Shown here in pieces: positions 30,753-41,347 of a stretch of DNA of 64,000 nucleotides. The stretch's first letter is position 1; the number at the start of each line of letters is the position of its first letter. A program made the translations under genes and the position numbers. The notes below the pieces were generated by a model. It was not told the origin of the DNA. It searched no databases and saw nothing but the letters and a program-made list of their open reading frames with translations. Source of the DNA: JAJRVM01 sp963700515 (GTDB lineage Bacteria > Planctomycetota > Planctomycetia > Pirellulales > Pirellulaceae). Location: assembly GCA_963700515.1 (NCBI GenBank), contig CAVOXY010000009.1, positions 1 to 64,000 of the forward strand. The letters are read 5' to 3'.

Positions 30753-31600
30753 ATGGATACAGAAATGTCGGTCCTTTGTGCCATCACGGGCATCTGCGTC
30801 ACCATCGCGGCATTTGTGGGGCGGCAGGGCTTTGCGCAGCCTGCTGGAGGCGGTCCAACGCGACTTGGAAGATCGATTGCGTTCGCTGCGAATCAAGCCG
30901 ACTCGTTTGCGAACCTGGATCCACGTCTGGCTCGGCATCCTGCTGGCCGTCTTCCTGGCCGTGTGGCTGGTCACCGACGGGGTGGTGCTGGCGGCCTCGG
31001 TCGCGCTGTTTCTGGCCGCCGGGCCTTGGTACCTGATCCGGCGGATGGCGGCCACGCCGCCGCGAGAAGATCGAAGATCAATTGGCTGACGCGATGGTGA
31101 TGTTTTCGGCCAGCATTCGCGCCGGCCTGTCGCTCGCCCAGGCGCTCGATCTGCTGGCCATGGAATGTCCCAAACCGATCCAGCAGGAGTTTTCGCAGAT
31201 CATCGGTGAGTACAAGATGGGCAAACCGATGGAACGGACGTTGCGGGAAGCCAAAGAGCGGTTGCGCAGCGAGAACTTCGCCCTCTTCGCGGCGGCGTTG
31301 CTGGCCAGCCGGGAGAGTGGAGGTCGGCTGAATGACACGGTCGAGCGTATTTCGCGATCCGTACTCGAGATGCAGCGTCTGGAACGGAAGATGCATACGG
31401 AAACCGCGCAGGCCCGCAAGTCGGCGGTCTACATGGCGATCGTGCCGCTGCTGATCCTGGTCGTCTATTTCTTCGTCGATCCCGTCAATTCACGCTTGCT
31501 GTTTGTCACCACACTCGGACAGATCGTTCTTTCGACCGCGGCCATTTTCAATCTCGTGGCTTACTTCTGGGCCGTCAGGATTCTCAATGCCGACATTTGA
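30753..31600 (+). CDS. tadB: Tad pilus inner-membrane platform protein TadB
   Basis: TadB forms the inner-membrane platform with TadC. The reading from ATG 30753 (MDTEMSVLCAITGIC) changes frame near 30820 into SLLEAVQRDLEDRLRSLRIK and IHVWLGILLAVFLAVWLVTD, then near 31065 into the T2SSF domain ADAMVMFSASIRAGLSLAQA, PIQQEFSQIIGEYKMGKPME, FALFAAALLASRESGGRLND. It ends with two hydrophobic helices. The stop overlaps the TTG start of tadC (TTGA), indicating coupling. Confidence 0.85.
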
Positions 31601-32541
31601 CTTTCCTGCGCATCGCGAACCCGCTGATGGCCTCCGATGGGGCCTTCATATGGATCCCCTGCCTGGCCACGGGGGCCGCGACCGGGGCCGGTGTCTACTG
31701 GCTGTTGTCGACGCTCCGTGCCGAAGGTCTCCAGCAGGATGATGAATGGCGTTACGACATCAGCCGCATCAATGCGCTGCGGAAGTCGGACTGTGATCTT
31801 TCGATTGTTCCAGGTCCTGATTCAGTTTTTTGCCAAGCTGAATCGAGTGCGTGCTGCCCGGCCGGCTCCCGGAAATCCAACGGCAGGTGCGAGCCGCCGG
31901 TTTGTCCAGGTTCTGGCTGGCAGAAGAGTATCTCGGCCGTCTGCAACTGATTGCACTTTTTCTGTTTCCTGCCTACCTTTACTTTGGTGTGCGTTACATT
32001 GGCGGGGCAGGGGTGGCTATGGCCCTCGTGTGGTCGGCCATGACCATCTGGTTCCTCCGCCGCCGTTTGGCTCAGGCCGCCCAGCGGCGTCTGGTATTGA
32101 TCAAACGCCGCATGCCCTATTTCCTGGACCTGATGACGTTGCTGATGGAGGCGGGCGCCAGTTTCCTGGACGCGCTTGAAACAGAGCGTGCACGAGTTCG
32201 AGGGGCATGCGATCGCCGCCGAATTCGGACGCGTGTTGACGGACATGAACATGGGCAAGACCCGCCGAGAGGCCTTTGACAATCTGCGCAATCGCCTCAG
32301 CGACGACGAGATCAGCAGCATCGTGGGGTCGATTATCCAGAGTGAAGAGTTGGGAACGCCATTAGCCGAGGTGTTTCGCACGCAATCGGACGTACTGCGC
32401 GTGAAGCGAACGCAACGAGCCGAAACGGTTGCGGCAGAAGCTGGAGTGAGAATGCTGCTGCCCGGTGTCTTGATCATGGCGGCGGCGGTCCTGATCATAC
32501 TCGGACCGTTCATGCTGAACTACCTGCACCTGGGACTTTGA
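31597..32541 (+). CDS. tadC: Tad pilus inner-membrane platform protein TadC, frameshifted
   Basis: The partner of TadB. The N-terminal helix (IWIPCLATGAATGAGVYWLL) is followed, after frame changes near 31790 and 31850, by RQVRAAGLSRFWLAEEYLGR, two membrane segments, and the T2SSF core RRMPYFLDLMTLLMEAGASF. After another change near 32180 comes AAEFGRVLTDMNMGKTRREA and SDDEISSIVGSIIQSEELGT, finishing in a hydrophobic helix. The TTG start overlaps the tadB stop; an in-frame ATG occurs at 31627. Confidence 0.82.
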
Positions 32542-32550
32542 ACGAACCGG

Positions 32551-33312
32551 ATGGCAAGAGAATTGGTCATGTTGCGACGAATCGGTTGCCCACATTGCGG
32601 TAAGCAGCTGAATGTTCCTGCCGAATTGGTGGGCAAGAAAGTGGCTTGCCCCCGTTGCTCGAACCAGTTCCGCCCGGCGGCGGGAGACGGAGTGGAAGTG
32701 TCGAGTCACTTAGTAGTCGCGCCGCAAAATCCCGATCTCTACCCGCCCGGTGCGGTTCCGACGGTCCAGCCTGCATCGTCCTCCAGCGACTCCCAGATCG
32801 AAGAGCCTCCCAAATCTGCTCCGCAGACCAGGCTGCAGACGGCTCGATTCATCGAGCGAGATGCGAACGCCACGAATGTGAAGCTGGGAGCTGACGGGCA
32901 GTTGCCCGACCTCGCACTGGCGACACAAGAGCGGCGTGTCGAGGCGGGGAGCGAGTCAGATTCTTCCCATCCGTGGGTGTTGATTTCGGTTCTGTGCATC
33001 AGCGTGCTCTTGTCCGTGCTGATCCTGGTGATTGACGAGCCCCTGCCTGGCCACACTTCGGATAAGGCGGAAGCTCGTCAGAAATTGGAGGCGATTTTCG
33101 CATCATGGGACCGCACGGACGCCGCCGCTCGCGAGATACGAGACCTTCTGGCCCGCGCTTTGCAGGCCTATAATCGAGGAGATTCGGCACAAGAGAAAGA
33201 GTACTATCGGCAGATCCTGAATCTCTTGAATCGCGAAGATGCTCCCAAGTACGGGGGCTATACCGGAAATGACAAGATGCTCGAGGAAACGCTCAGTGAA
33301 CTACTGAGGTAG
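32551..33312 (+). CDS. Zinc-ribbon membrane protein of the Tad cluster
   Basis: The 253-residue protein begins with an MJ0042-like zinc ribbon: C13-P-H-C16 and C33-P-R-C36 around KQLNVPAELVGKKVA. A low-complexity linker follows, then one transmembrane helix (WVLISVLCISVLLSVLILVI) and a helical C-terminal domain of about 85 residues. It is intact, begins nine bases after tadC and ends three bases before the kinase gene, so it is likely co-expressed with both. Its role is unknown; zinc-ribbon plus membrane-anchor proteins are common beside planctomycete kinases. Confidence 0.75.
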   Translation: MARELVMLRRIGCPHCGKQLNVPAELVGKKVACPRCSNQFRPAAGDGVEVSSHLVVAPQNPDLYPPGAVPTVQPASSSSDSQIEEPPKSAPQTRLQTARFIERDANATNVKLGADGQLPDLALATQERRVEAGSESDSSHPWVLISVLCISVLLSVLILVIDEPLPGHTSDKAEARQKLEAIFASWDRTDAAAREIRDLLARALQAYNRGDSAQEKEYYRQILNLLNREDAPKYGGYTGNDKMLEETLSELLR

Positions 33313-33315
33313 CTG

Positions 33316-36300
33316 ATGTCCAATGACGTTCGATACGAGATCGGCGAAGAGATTGCGCGTGGCGATTTTGCCACGGTTTACCGGGGTCGCGACCTGCGTC
33401 TCGATCGGGAAGTGGCGATCAAACAACTTCACCACCAGTACCTCGATAACCCCAAACTGACGGAACGATATTGGCAGGAAGCGCAGATTCTGGCTCGGCT
33501 GGAACATCCCCACGTGATGACGATCTATGACGTGGTTCCGGAACGGGGATGGCTGATCCTGGAATTGATGAAGGGCAGCCTCAAGGATCAGCTGGGCCAG
33601 AGACCGATTCACTTGAAGGACTTGCGGCTGACCATCCTGTTTGCGGCTCGAGCGCTTGCCTTCTTCCAGCAACACAACATTCTGCACGGGGACGTCAAGC
33701 CGAGCAATTTGCTGATCGATCGCAACAACTTGATCAAGCTGGGAGACTTCGGTATCGCGCGCCGACTGCAAAGCAATGAGGGGAGCGCGATCAAGGGGAC
33801 GACGCGTTACATCGCACCGGAGGTGGTGTCGGATAGATTCGGTCCCGTGGGACCCTACAGCGACATTTATTCGCTGGGCTTCTCGGCCTATGAATTGCTC
33901 TGCGGCGAGCGTTTTGAATCGCTCTTTCCCGGCCTGCACATGTTCGGCCGCGATCAACAGATGGCCTGGATGATGTGGCATTCGGCACCCGATCGGCGGT
34001 TGCCCAAAATCAAGGATGTGTTGGAGGGCGTCCCGGAGCAACTGGCTGCCATCATCGAGAAGATGACCAACAAAGACCCGGCCCAACGTTACCGTTCGGC
34101 CGATCAGATTATCGCCGACCTGAGCAGCGATAGCGTGATTTCGCTCGGCGGACCGTCACCCGAGGAACTGGCGAAGGCGGAGCGCGAAGCGCGCCAGGCG
34201 CGCCGCAAACGCTACCTGGCGATCGGGGCGCTGGCGATCAGTATGTTACTCAGCCTGGCCATGCTGCTGCCGCGCGGCGCCGAGCCACCCCCAGCACCGC
34301 CACCGGCACCGAACGAAGGGGTGGTCGGAAAGGTCGATGCTGACAGGAAGAAGATCTACCTCAAGTCGGAAGAAGTCATTGCGGTCAACGACGAATGACC
34401 TCATTCTGCTGGATGGCGCGGTCTGCCAGTTGGACGATCTGGAACCGAACGACCGATTGACGCTTCCAGTATTTCGACGGTTCCGCGGGCAAGACCAAAC
34501 GGATACAGGCCACCCGCGGCGAATCAAGCCATTATGTCGGCCGTCTCACCAGCATGGACATCGCCGGCAAACAGCTCTCGGTGACCGGTGACGGCGACGA
34601 GGATCGCAAGTATTCTGTTCGACGGTGAGACACCGGTCTCCTTGAACGGGATGCCGGTTGTGGCGGCGGAACTGCAGGTCGGTGATACGGTCGACGTACA
34701 ATTCTGGACCGACGAGAAAGGTGCGCATGCCGTTTCGCTCAGATGCCAAGCGGCAGACTGACGACCAGCGGCGTCGTCGAAGGTTTCGATCTTGCGAACC
34801 GGCAAGTCACTTTCTCCAAGGACGGCATCAGCAACCACGATGAAGGTGGATGACAATTGCGCCATCACCATCAATGGCCGCGACAATCTGGCAGGACGCG
34901 CGATCACGCTCTCCGATCTGGTCAGCGGTGACCGGATTACCTCGTTGGCGTACGACGCTCAAGTCCTTGGCATCGATCTGCAGCGCGATGTCTCGGATGT
35001 CGTCGAGGTCTGGTCGGTCGATGCACCAGCAAATCGATTGAGCGTTGTGATCGACGGTAACCGAGTGGATGTGTCGGCGAAGGAGGCCGCGATCCAGTAT
35101 CGTGACAAGCGTGTCGACCTGTCGTTTCTGCGCAAGGGGGACCGTCTGCTGATCGCTCATGACTCTCCCGACCACAGGGACATTTCTGCCGCTACGATCG
35201 AGGTGACCGATCTGGTCCGCGATTCACGTCTCATCGCGCTGGTGATCTGCCAGCAATCGTACGACAACATCCAGATCACGCCTTACGAGTATGCGACGCG
35301 CGACGCGGAATTGGTCCGGGACGCGTTTGACACAGGCGCTCGCGTGCCGGAAAAACAGCTGTCTCTCGTCACAAACCTGTCGCGCGACCAGTTATTGCAG
35401 GCGATTTCCGAATTTCTGGCGGTACAGGAGAATCGTGTGCAACTGATTGTCTATTTCGTGGGGCAGGCGTACGTGAATCTCGACTCCGGCGTGACCTACC
35501 TGGCGACACGCGATTTCCGCCTGGAGAACATGGCAGATACGGGATTGAAGCTGCGCGATCTGATCACCGTCTTGGAGAAAGTTACCGGCCCGCGAGAAGC
35601 TGCTGGTGCTCGATACCTGCCACGAAGTCTCGACAGTTGAATCGCAGTCACAACCCGCCACCGGTGACCAGATTCGCAAGGCCATGATTGGTGATGCGGT
35701 CTCGCGGTCCGTGATCGTGATCGGTAGCTGCGACACCCAACGTCAAGCAGTCCTGGATGACGCGAGCAAACATGGCCAGTTTGGTATGAAGCTGGCTCAA
35801 GCGTTGGACGGCAGCGCCGATGCTGATGGGGACGGACAGGTCTCCGCGGACGAACTGTTTCGATACCTGCAGGAACAACTCGCTGTCGTGGAACAATCGC
35901 CGGTCTGTTTTCAGCCGGACACACGGCCGCCTCGCCTGACGCCGGCAGCTGCCGAGGCAGTCCGTGGCCTGCTGGCCGAACTGAGTCGCATTCGTCCTTC
36001 GCAGAGTCTCGATGCAAATTTTTCCCAAGCGGAACGCTTGTGCGATCGCCAACCCGACGCGCAACTGGCCTACGCGCTGGTCAAATTGAAAGCCGGACGT
36101 ACGGGCGAATCGCTCGATGCCTTCCGAGCCGTACTCGGCTCGCACCCCAACGCACTGGTCGCCTACCATGCGGCTACGTATCAACATCTGGCCAAGAAGG
36201 AATGGGTCCCGGCGGCCGATTTGCTCGCCCGTATGTTAGAGCAGCTTGCCGCGAATCCAAACGTCCGCGGCGATTACCGGTCACAGTTGCTCGATTTCGC

Positions 36301-36534
36301 CGGTGCGGCACGCGATTTCCTGGCCGTCGTCGATCCCGCCTTCAATGGCCGCGAGGCGATCGATGCGGCCGCCCAGAAGCTGAGTCCCGAGCAGACAGCG
36401 CAGTATGAAGCCGGCGCAAGGAATTTGCCGCGCGATACGCGGAGACCCCGGAGAACCAGCGTGGTTCGGTCCGCCGATTCTGCCGGTTCGACTTCGACCA
36501 GGTGAAACAATACCTGTCGGAGCAGTTGGATTGA
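33316..36534 (+). CDS. Ser/Thr protein kinase fused to a caspase-like domain, frameshifted
   Basis: The N-terminal PknB-like kinase is complete: IARGDFATVYRG loop, VAIK lysine K36, HGDVKPSN with D126 (arginine of HRD replaced by glycine), DFG 144-146, and ends near residue 270. A membrane helix follows (YLAIGALAISMLLSLAMLL). Then come repeated small beta modules (VVGKVDADRKKIYL, YVGRLTSMDIAGKQLSV, VEVWSVDAPANRLSVVIDG). From about 35220 a caspase/C14-like fold appears: LIALVICQQSYDNI, YATRDAELVRDAF, LIVYFVGQAYVN, KLLVLDTCHEV. The cysteine of DTC is kept, but the usual GHG histidine is replaced (VGQA). An EF-hand-like DADGDGQVSADELF and a TPR-like tail end it. Frame changes lie near 34395, 34470, 34610, 34760, 35600 and 36420. 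Confidence 0.8.
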
Positions 36535-36595
36535 ATCGACCCACATGCTCGCATGGAGAGCAGCCGTACACGGGAATGATGCTGCAAATTACCAT

Positions 36596-37758
36596 TCAGT
36601 AGACACACTGCTGGGCCTCGTCCCCGAAAACTTTCAGAAGTGCTGGATCTCCTTCAAAGAACTGGTCTGAAGGACAGAGAATGAAGGCGCCGTTCTTGCC
36701 GGCTGCTTCAAAACAACGTCGGACCTCGGCGCGTGTTTGCTGCGGCGTGCAGCCCTGAAAATAGTGATATTGGTCAAAGCCGCCAATCATGCAGATACTG
36801 TGAGGAATCCGCCGGCGCGCCTCAGCCAAATCTGCGTCTCCTCCCATCGCGGGTGGTGTAAATGTCTCCATCGCATCTGGCTGCATGGCAGCGACATGCT
36901 CCAGGATCGGCATCATACCTCCGCAGGTGTGATACGAGATTTTCTGGCCAGCTTCGTGAGCAAGTGTGATCAATTCACTGTCATACGGTGCCACAAACTC
37001 ATCAAATAGCTTGGGAGAAATCACCGATGACGAGGCACTTCCGCCACCCAGTTCCAGGATGTCATACTTGGCTCCCCTGAGCGACTCAACGTAAGTCTTC
37101 TTTCGCGCAGCAGAATCGAGAGAAACTCATGCACCCAGTGGGGGTCGTCATGAGCGGCCATGATCATATTTTCCACGCCAAATAGACAACACGCATCTTG
37201 CCAGGTGCCGGGCTGCCCGAAGATGTCAAAGCAACAGATATAGCTGCGGATGAGCCCCCGCTCTCCGTAGGAGTCCGCGACTTCGTTGACCGCTGCCACA
37301 TCACATTTTGGAGCGGTCACATACTGGCCAATCAATTCAATATCCGTCTTTTTCTTGACGGGATATTCCGTCACCCAGGCGCTATACTCGTCGACCTCCA
37401 AGACCATCCTCAGAGACCCCCGGGGAGTTGTGAAGTTGAACGCCGTGGCCGGATACTCTCGCCCAGCCAGCGGTTCTGAGTGTATTTGCCACTGGTCGGT
37501 GCAGATGCGGCGGCTTTCCAGAAAGCCAATCTCTTGCTGTAGCGGATCGTAATACTCGCCCCGGCTTTCGTCAGGTCGATGGAAGGTCGGATAGGCAATC
37601 GGATCCCAACCGCAAACGTCGTAAAACTCCTCGACCGTGATGCCGTTCATGTATCTGTCGAGATACCACGGCATGACAAAATGGCCAGTGACTGGCAGAC
37701 GGTCGGGAACGCCTCCGCAAATGGCTGTCAGCAGTCGCTGCTTGGATGTCATCACCAT
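36596..37758 (-). CDS. URO-D-family protein (uroporphyrinogen decarboxylase / corrinoid methyltransferase-like), copy 1, one frameshift
   Basis: The start is ATG 37758, preceded at the right distance by AAGGAG; an in-frame GTG at 37773 is less likely. TSKQRLLTAICGGVPDRLPV is the usual URO-D N-terminus, followed by GHFVMPWYLDRY. After a frame change near 37030 comes SYHTCGGMMPILEHVAAMQP, the HxCG block seen in MtaA/MtbA-type corrinoid methyltransferases, and AEVRRCFEAAGKNGAFILCP. These relatives are not haem enzymes; methyl transfer or demethylation of a small substrate is more likely. Stand-alone, converging with the kinase gene and sitting beside hairpin array 2. Confidence 0.75.
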
Positions 37759-37883
37759 AAAGTCTCCTTCCACGGGCTTTCAGCAGAGATATTGTGGAGC
37801 TGAAATCGAAATATCCGCAATCGACGACGCCAGAACGGCCGCACAGCGTTGTGCCGCGATTGATTCTACCATCTCTTGCCGCC

Positions 37884-38262
37884 GTAGCGGACCAGTTGTG
37901 GCCCCACCGAGACGGGCTCGGTGGAAGCCGGTAGAAGTGGCGGTTGTTGTAGCGGACCAGTTGTGGCCCCACCGAGACGGGCTCGGTGGAAGCCGGTAGA
38001 AGTGGCGGTTGTTGTAGCGGACCAGTTGTGGCCCCACCGAGACGGGCTCGGTGGAAGCCGGTAGAAGTGGCGGTTGTTGTAGCGGACCAGTTGTGGCCCC
38101 ACCGAGACGGGCTCGGGTGGAAGCCGGTAGAAGTGGCGGTTGTTGTAGCGGACCAGTTGTGGCCCCACCGAGACGGGGCTCGGTGGAAGCCGGTAGAAGT
38201 GGCGGTTGTTGTAGCGGACCAGTTGTGGCCCCACCGAGACGGGCTCGGTGGAAGCCGGTGGA
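37884..38262 (+). repeat. Tandem hairpin array 2 (6 units, period 65-66)
   Basis: Units begin with GTAGCGGACCAGTTGT at 37884, 37949, 38014, 38079, 38145 and 38211. Each has CCACCGAG-ACGGG-CTCGGTGG, then AAGCCGG and the linker TAGAAGTGGCGGTTGTT. The fourth and fifth units each have one extra G in the hairpin region, making period 66. The array lies 126 bases upstream of the URO-D start and 25 bases beyond the end of the permease gene. Confidence 0.95.
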
Positions 38263-38287
38263 ATCGCGCGCCACGTGCATCGCTCGT

Positions 38288-39631
38288 CTATTCGTGGCGC
38301 AGGGCCTCGATCGGGTCCATATGTGCGGCTTGCCGTGCCGGGTAGACTCCGAACAGGACTCCCACACCCAGAGAGATGACCAGCGACAGGATGACGGACC
38401 AGGGTGCGATCCGCGGTTCGAGCGTGTCCACGATGGGCGGCAGCAGGTCGGGAGACATCGCTGCCAGCAGTGTTCGCGTTGTTCGAAATATGGGACCACA
38501 CATCAGGCCGAACAGGACTCCCAGCAGTCCGCCGCTCGCCGTCAGCACAACCGTCTCGGTGAGAAACTGTTGGATGATGTGCCGGCGTGTCGCGCCCAGA
38601 GCCCGCCGAATGCCGATCTCGCGCGTCCGCTCGGTCACCGTGGCCAGCATGATGTTCATGATGCCGATCCCACCCACGACCAGTGAGATGCCGGCGATGA
38701 CTACCAGCAAGACATTGAACATGGCCCGAGTTCTTTCCGCCTGCCGCAGCAACTCTTTGGGCACAACCACTGCGTAGTCTTCGTGCTCGTGATACTTTTT
38801 GAGCAGCGTCTCGATGATGGCCGCCGTTTCGTCGACGTCTTCGACATTGTCGACGCTCACGGTGATCTGGCTCAGTTCGACTTTCTCTCCCTGAAATTCA
38901 CCGCCGACACGTTTCATCACCAGATCGCCCACGCGTTGACGGAGGGTCTCCAGCGGGATGTAGGCATCCAGGTTGTAGTCGCGGGCATCGAGACTGCCGC
39001 CAATCGCGGCCGAAGCCGTGCGCGGTTTGGTTTGACCGATCACCACGTAGAATTCGCTTCCCACCCAGATCGTCTTCCCCATCGGGTTCTCAAAGGGAAA
39101 GAGCCGCTTGGCCGTGTCGTCGGCCAGCACGACGACTTTCTTGCCGCGGTCGCGCGGCGTGAGCCAGCGCCCACGAGCAATCTCCAGCCGATTGAGTTCG
39201 AAGTAATCCTCGACGCAACCGACGAGTTTCGCGTCGGCAGTCCGGTTTCCCAGACGCAATTCGAAGGGAAGTTCACGCATCGGCACCGCGCGGCGAATGC
39301 TCGGAATGTTCTCGACGATGCGGCGGTAGTCGGCCCTCAGCAGGCCATACGTCTTGACACGACTGTTGGCATCCTGCCCGTCGCTGGCGCGACTCGGCTG
39401 CTTGGCCCGAATGATGATGTTTGTCGCGCCGAGTTCCTTGATCTGCTGCTGTGCCCGGTAGCTGACACCTTCGCCCATCGCGACCAACCAGATCACCGTG
39501 GTGGTGCCGATGAAGATGCCCAATGCCGCCAGAGCGGCGCGCATCTTTTGCAGTCGGATGCTTTTCAAGCCAAGGTGAACGGTTTGGAGGAAAGAGCTTT
39601 TCACGAACCCATCACATTTCTCGGCGAACAC
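38288..39631 (-). CDS. MacB/FtsX-type ABC transporter permease
   Basis: The 447-residue protein begins with a cytoplasmic segment and a first membrane helix (RAALAALGIFIGTTTVIWLV), then a periplasmic MacB_PCD domain (ELGATNIIIRAKQPS, GCVEDYFELNRLEIARGRWL, VVVLADDTAKRLFPFENPMG). It ends in the FtsX domain with three helices and the hallmark TERTREIGIRRALGATRRHI. It is the last gene of a minus-strand exporter operon with three HlyD adaptors and a TolC-like protein. Its ATP-binding partner (MacB-type LolD ATPase) is not encoded in the window. It is uninterrupted. Confidence 0.9.
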   Translation of the reverse strand: MFAEKCDGFVKSSFLQTVHLGLKSIRLQKMRAALAALGIFIGTTTVIWLVAMGEGVSYRAQQQIKELGATNIIIRAKQPSRASDGQDANSRVKTYGLLRADYRRIVENIPSIRRAVPMRELPFELRLGNRTADAKLVGCVEDYFELNRLEIARGRWLTPRDRGKKVVVLADDTAKRLFPFENPMGKTIWVGSEFYVVIGQTKPRTASAAIGGSLDARDYNLDAYIPLETLRQRVGDLVMKRVGGEFQGEKVELSQITVSVDNVEDVDETAAIIETLLKKYHEHEDYAVVVPKELLRQAERTRAMFNVLLVVIAGISLVVGGIGIMNIMLATVTERTREIGIRRALGATRRHIIQQFLTETVVLTASGGLLGVLFGLMCGPIFRTTRTLLAAMSPDLLPPIVDTLEPRIAPWSVILSLVISLGVGVLFGVYPARQAAHMDPIEALRHE

Positions 39632-39811
39632 TACCTGGCTGATGCACAGAGGATTCGGCCACGGAGTCGTCGACGGCGGTATTGGAATATGGGCGGCTGA
39701 TCACTACTGATTGAGGCCGCAGTGGAAAGATGAAATTGTCAGTCATGCGTGCAGGCTGGCCATATCAGAATGAACGCTGCAAGGCGGTTTCCGGTGCAAG
39801 TTGTGTCGTCT

Positions 39812-41347
39812 CTAGGAGTCGTTTTTCGCCTCGTCAGGGCTGGGCTCCAGCCGCTTCGACTCGGTGCCGGACTTGGCTGAATCCGGCTCCCGCAGCTGTG
39901 CTTTGTCGAGCGGCTTCAGTACCTCTGTTCCTTGTCGCTCGAAGGCAAGCGGATTGAGAAAGACTTCGTCCCCTTCCTTGCACACCCCCCTTGACGACCG
40001 TGTGCACGTCATTGGTGTCGCCGAGTTCCAGCCTGCGCCGTTCTGCTCCCTCGGCCGATTTGACCCAACAGAAGTCGCCCTGCGGCAGTTTCCACCACCG
40101 CGGCGACTGGTATCGTGAGTACGTCCTCGTGCCGATCAATGAACACTTCCACTTCGGCGCTCATACCGGGCTTCAGCCTTTCCTCCGCGGGGAGCTTAAT
40201 GATCGTGTCATAGGTCACAATGTTTCCGGTCCACCGACTCGTCGGCGCTGCTGACCGAGGCCACGGAGGAAACCTGGCCCTCAAATGTCTTGTCCTGCAG
40301 CGTAATCCTGGCATGGAGCCCCGGCTTGATGCGGTGGACGATGGCTTCGGGAATATCGACCTTCACTTGCATTTTGGACAGGTCGGGCATGAGCAGCAGG
40401 GTTTGACCCATATAGACCGTCGCACCTTGTTCGATTGTGGGTGCATACTTCCACGGTTCCGTCGTGGGGTAAATCACCAAGCCGCTCCGGTCGGCCTTCA
40501 CGACGCAGTACTCGAGATCCGCCCTGCACAGGACGATTTGATCCGCCAATTGTTTGGCTCGCTCCTTGTCCGCGTCGTGTCTTGCATTGGTTGCCTTCAA
40601 GTTGCCGTTGAGCGTTTCCAGTTCCATGGCCTTGGTGAAATTCTCCAGCACATCGATCTCGGTTTTCTGGTTTTTCACGTACAATTCAGCTTTCTTGACC
40701 GCCAACGTCTTCTCTTCGACTTCCAGTGTACTTACGTAACCTCGCTCCGTCATCATTTCAGCGTGGCTCAGCATGTTCCGTGCGGTTCGCAGGTTCGACT
40801 CGGCAATGGCCAGGTCCTTTTCCAGTGTCATCAGCTCCGAGCGATACCTGCCCTCCAGGTACTCCGAGACTGCGAGATTCGCGTTCGCCAGGTTCGCCTT
40901 GGAGCGTTCGGCTGCGGACCTCGTCATATGAACCCACTTCGTTACTTCATTGACTCGGTCTTCGAACTCCAGCGTTTCCAACCTGACCAGTTCGTCTCCT
41001 GGCTTCACCTCCGTACCGCTTCGAATCACCCAGATGATGGGGATCTTCGCACCGCGGACTTTGCATTTGATTTCCGTATTTTCAGAGCTTTCCAGAGTCC
41101 CTCGTTCGGTTACCGAGACGATCAGGTCGCCACGCGTGACTGTGTGAGTCAGCTTGGGACCGATCTCCCGCGACTGTGTGATGTGTGGGATCATCGCGGC
41201 AACTGACGCCAACACGACGACGATACAGATCGCGATCAGAGCGCGCCGCCACGATCGGCGTGGCGAGGGATTCGGAGGCTCGCTGCGCGGTTGTGGCCGC
41301 GGCGGTAGCGGGCGGCTTTGGCGAGCGGGAAGCACGTCAGTCGACAT
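39812..41347 (-). CDS. HlyD/RND-type periplasmic adaptor, copy 1, frameshifted
   Basis: The protein links an inner-membrane transporter to an outer-membrane TolC-type duct. MSTDVLPARQSRPLPPRPQP is a cytoplasmic tail before the membrane helix IAICIVVVLASVAAMIPHI. Next come the lipoyl-like halves (VSVTERGTLESSENTEIKCK, IIWVIRSGTEVKPGDELVRL), a long coiled-coil hairpin, then MPDLSKMQVKVDIPEAIVHR and, after frame changes near 40240, 40090 and 39985, LKPGMSAEVEVFIDRHEDVL and FCWVKSAEGAERRRLELGDT. The start overlaps the stop of copy 2 by 11 bases, so translation is coupled. Confidence 0.85.

Noticed and set aside
37866..38501. A 211-codon minus-strand frame (and overlapping 239-codon frame) with repeated HNWSAT/GGATTGPL peptides
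   Set aside because: It is the hairpin array read as protein. The 65-66 bp period shifts frame every unit, and several frames on both strands are open at once, as expected for a stop-poor repeat.
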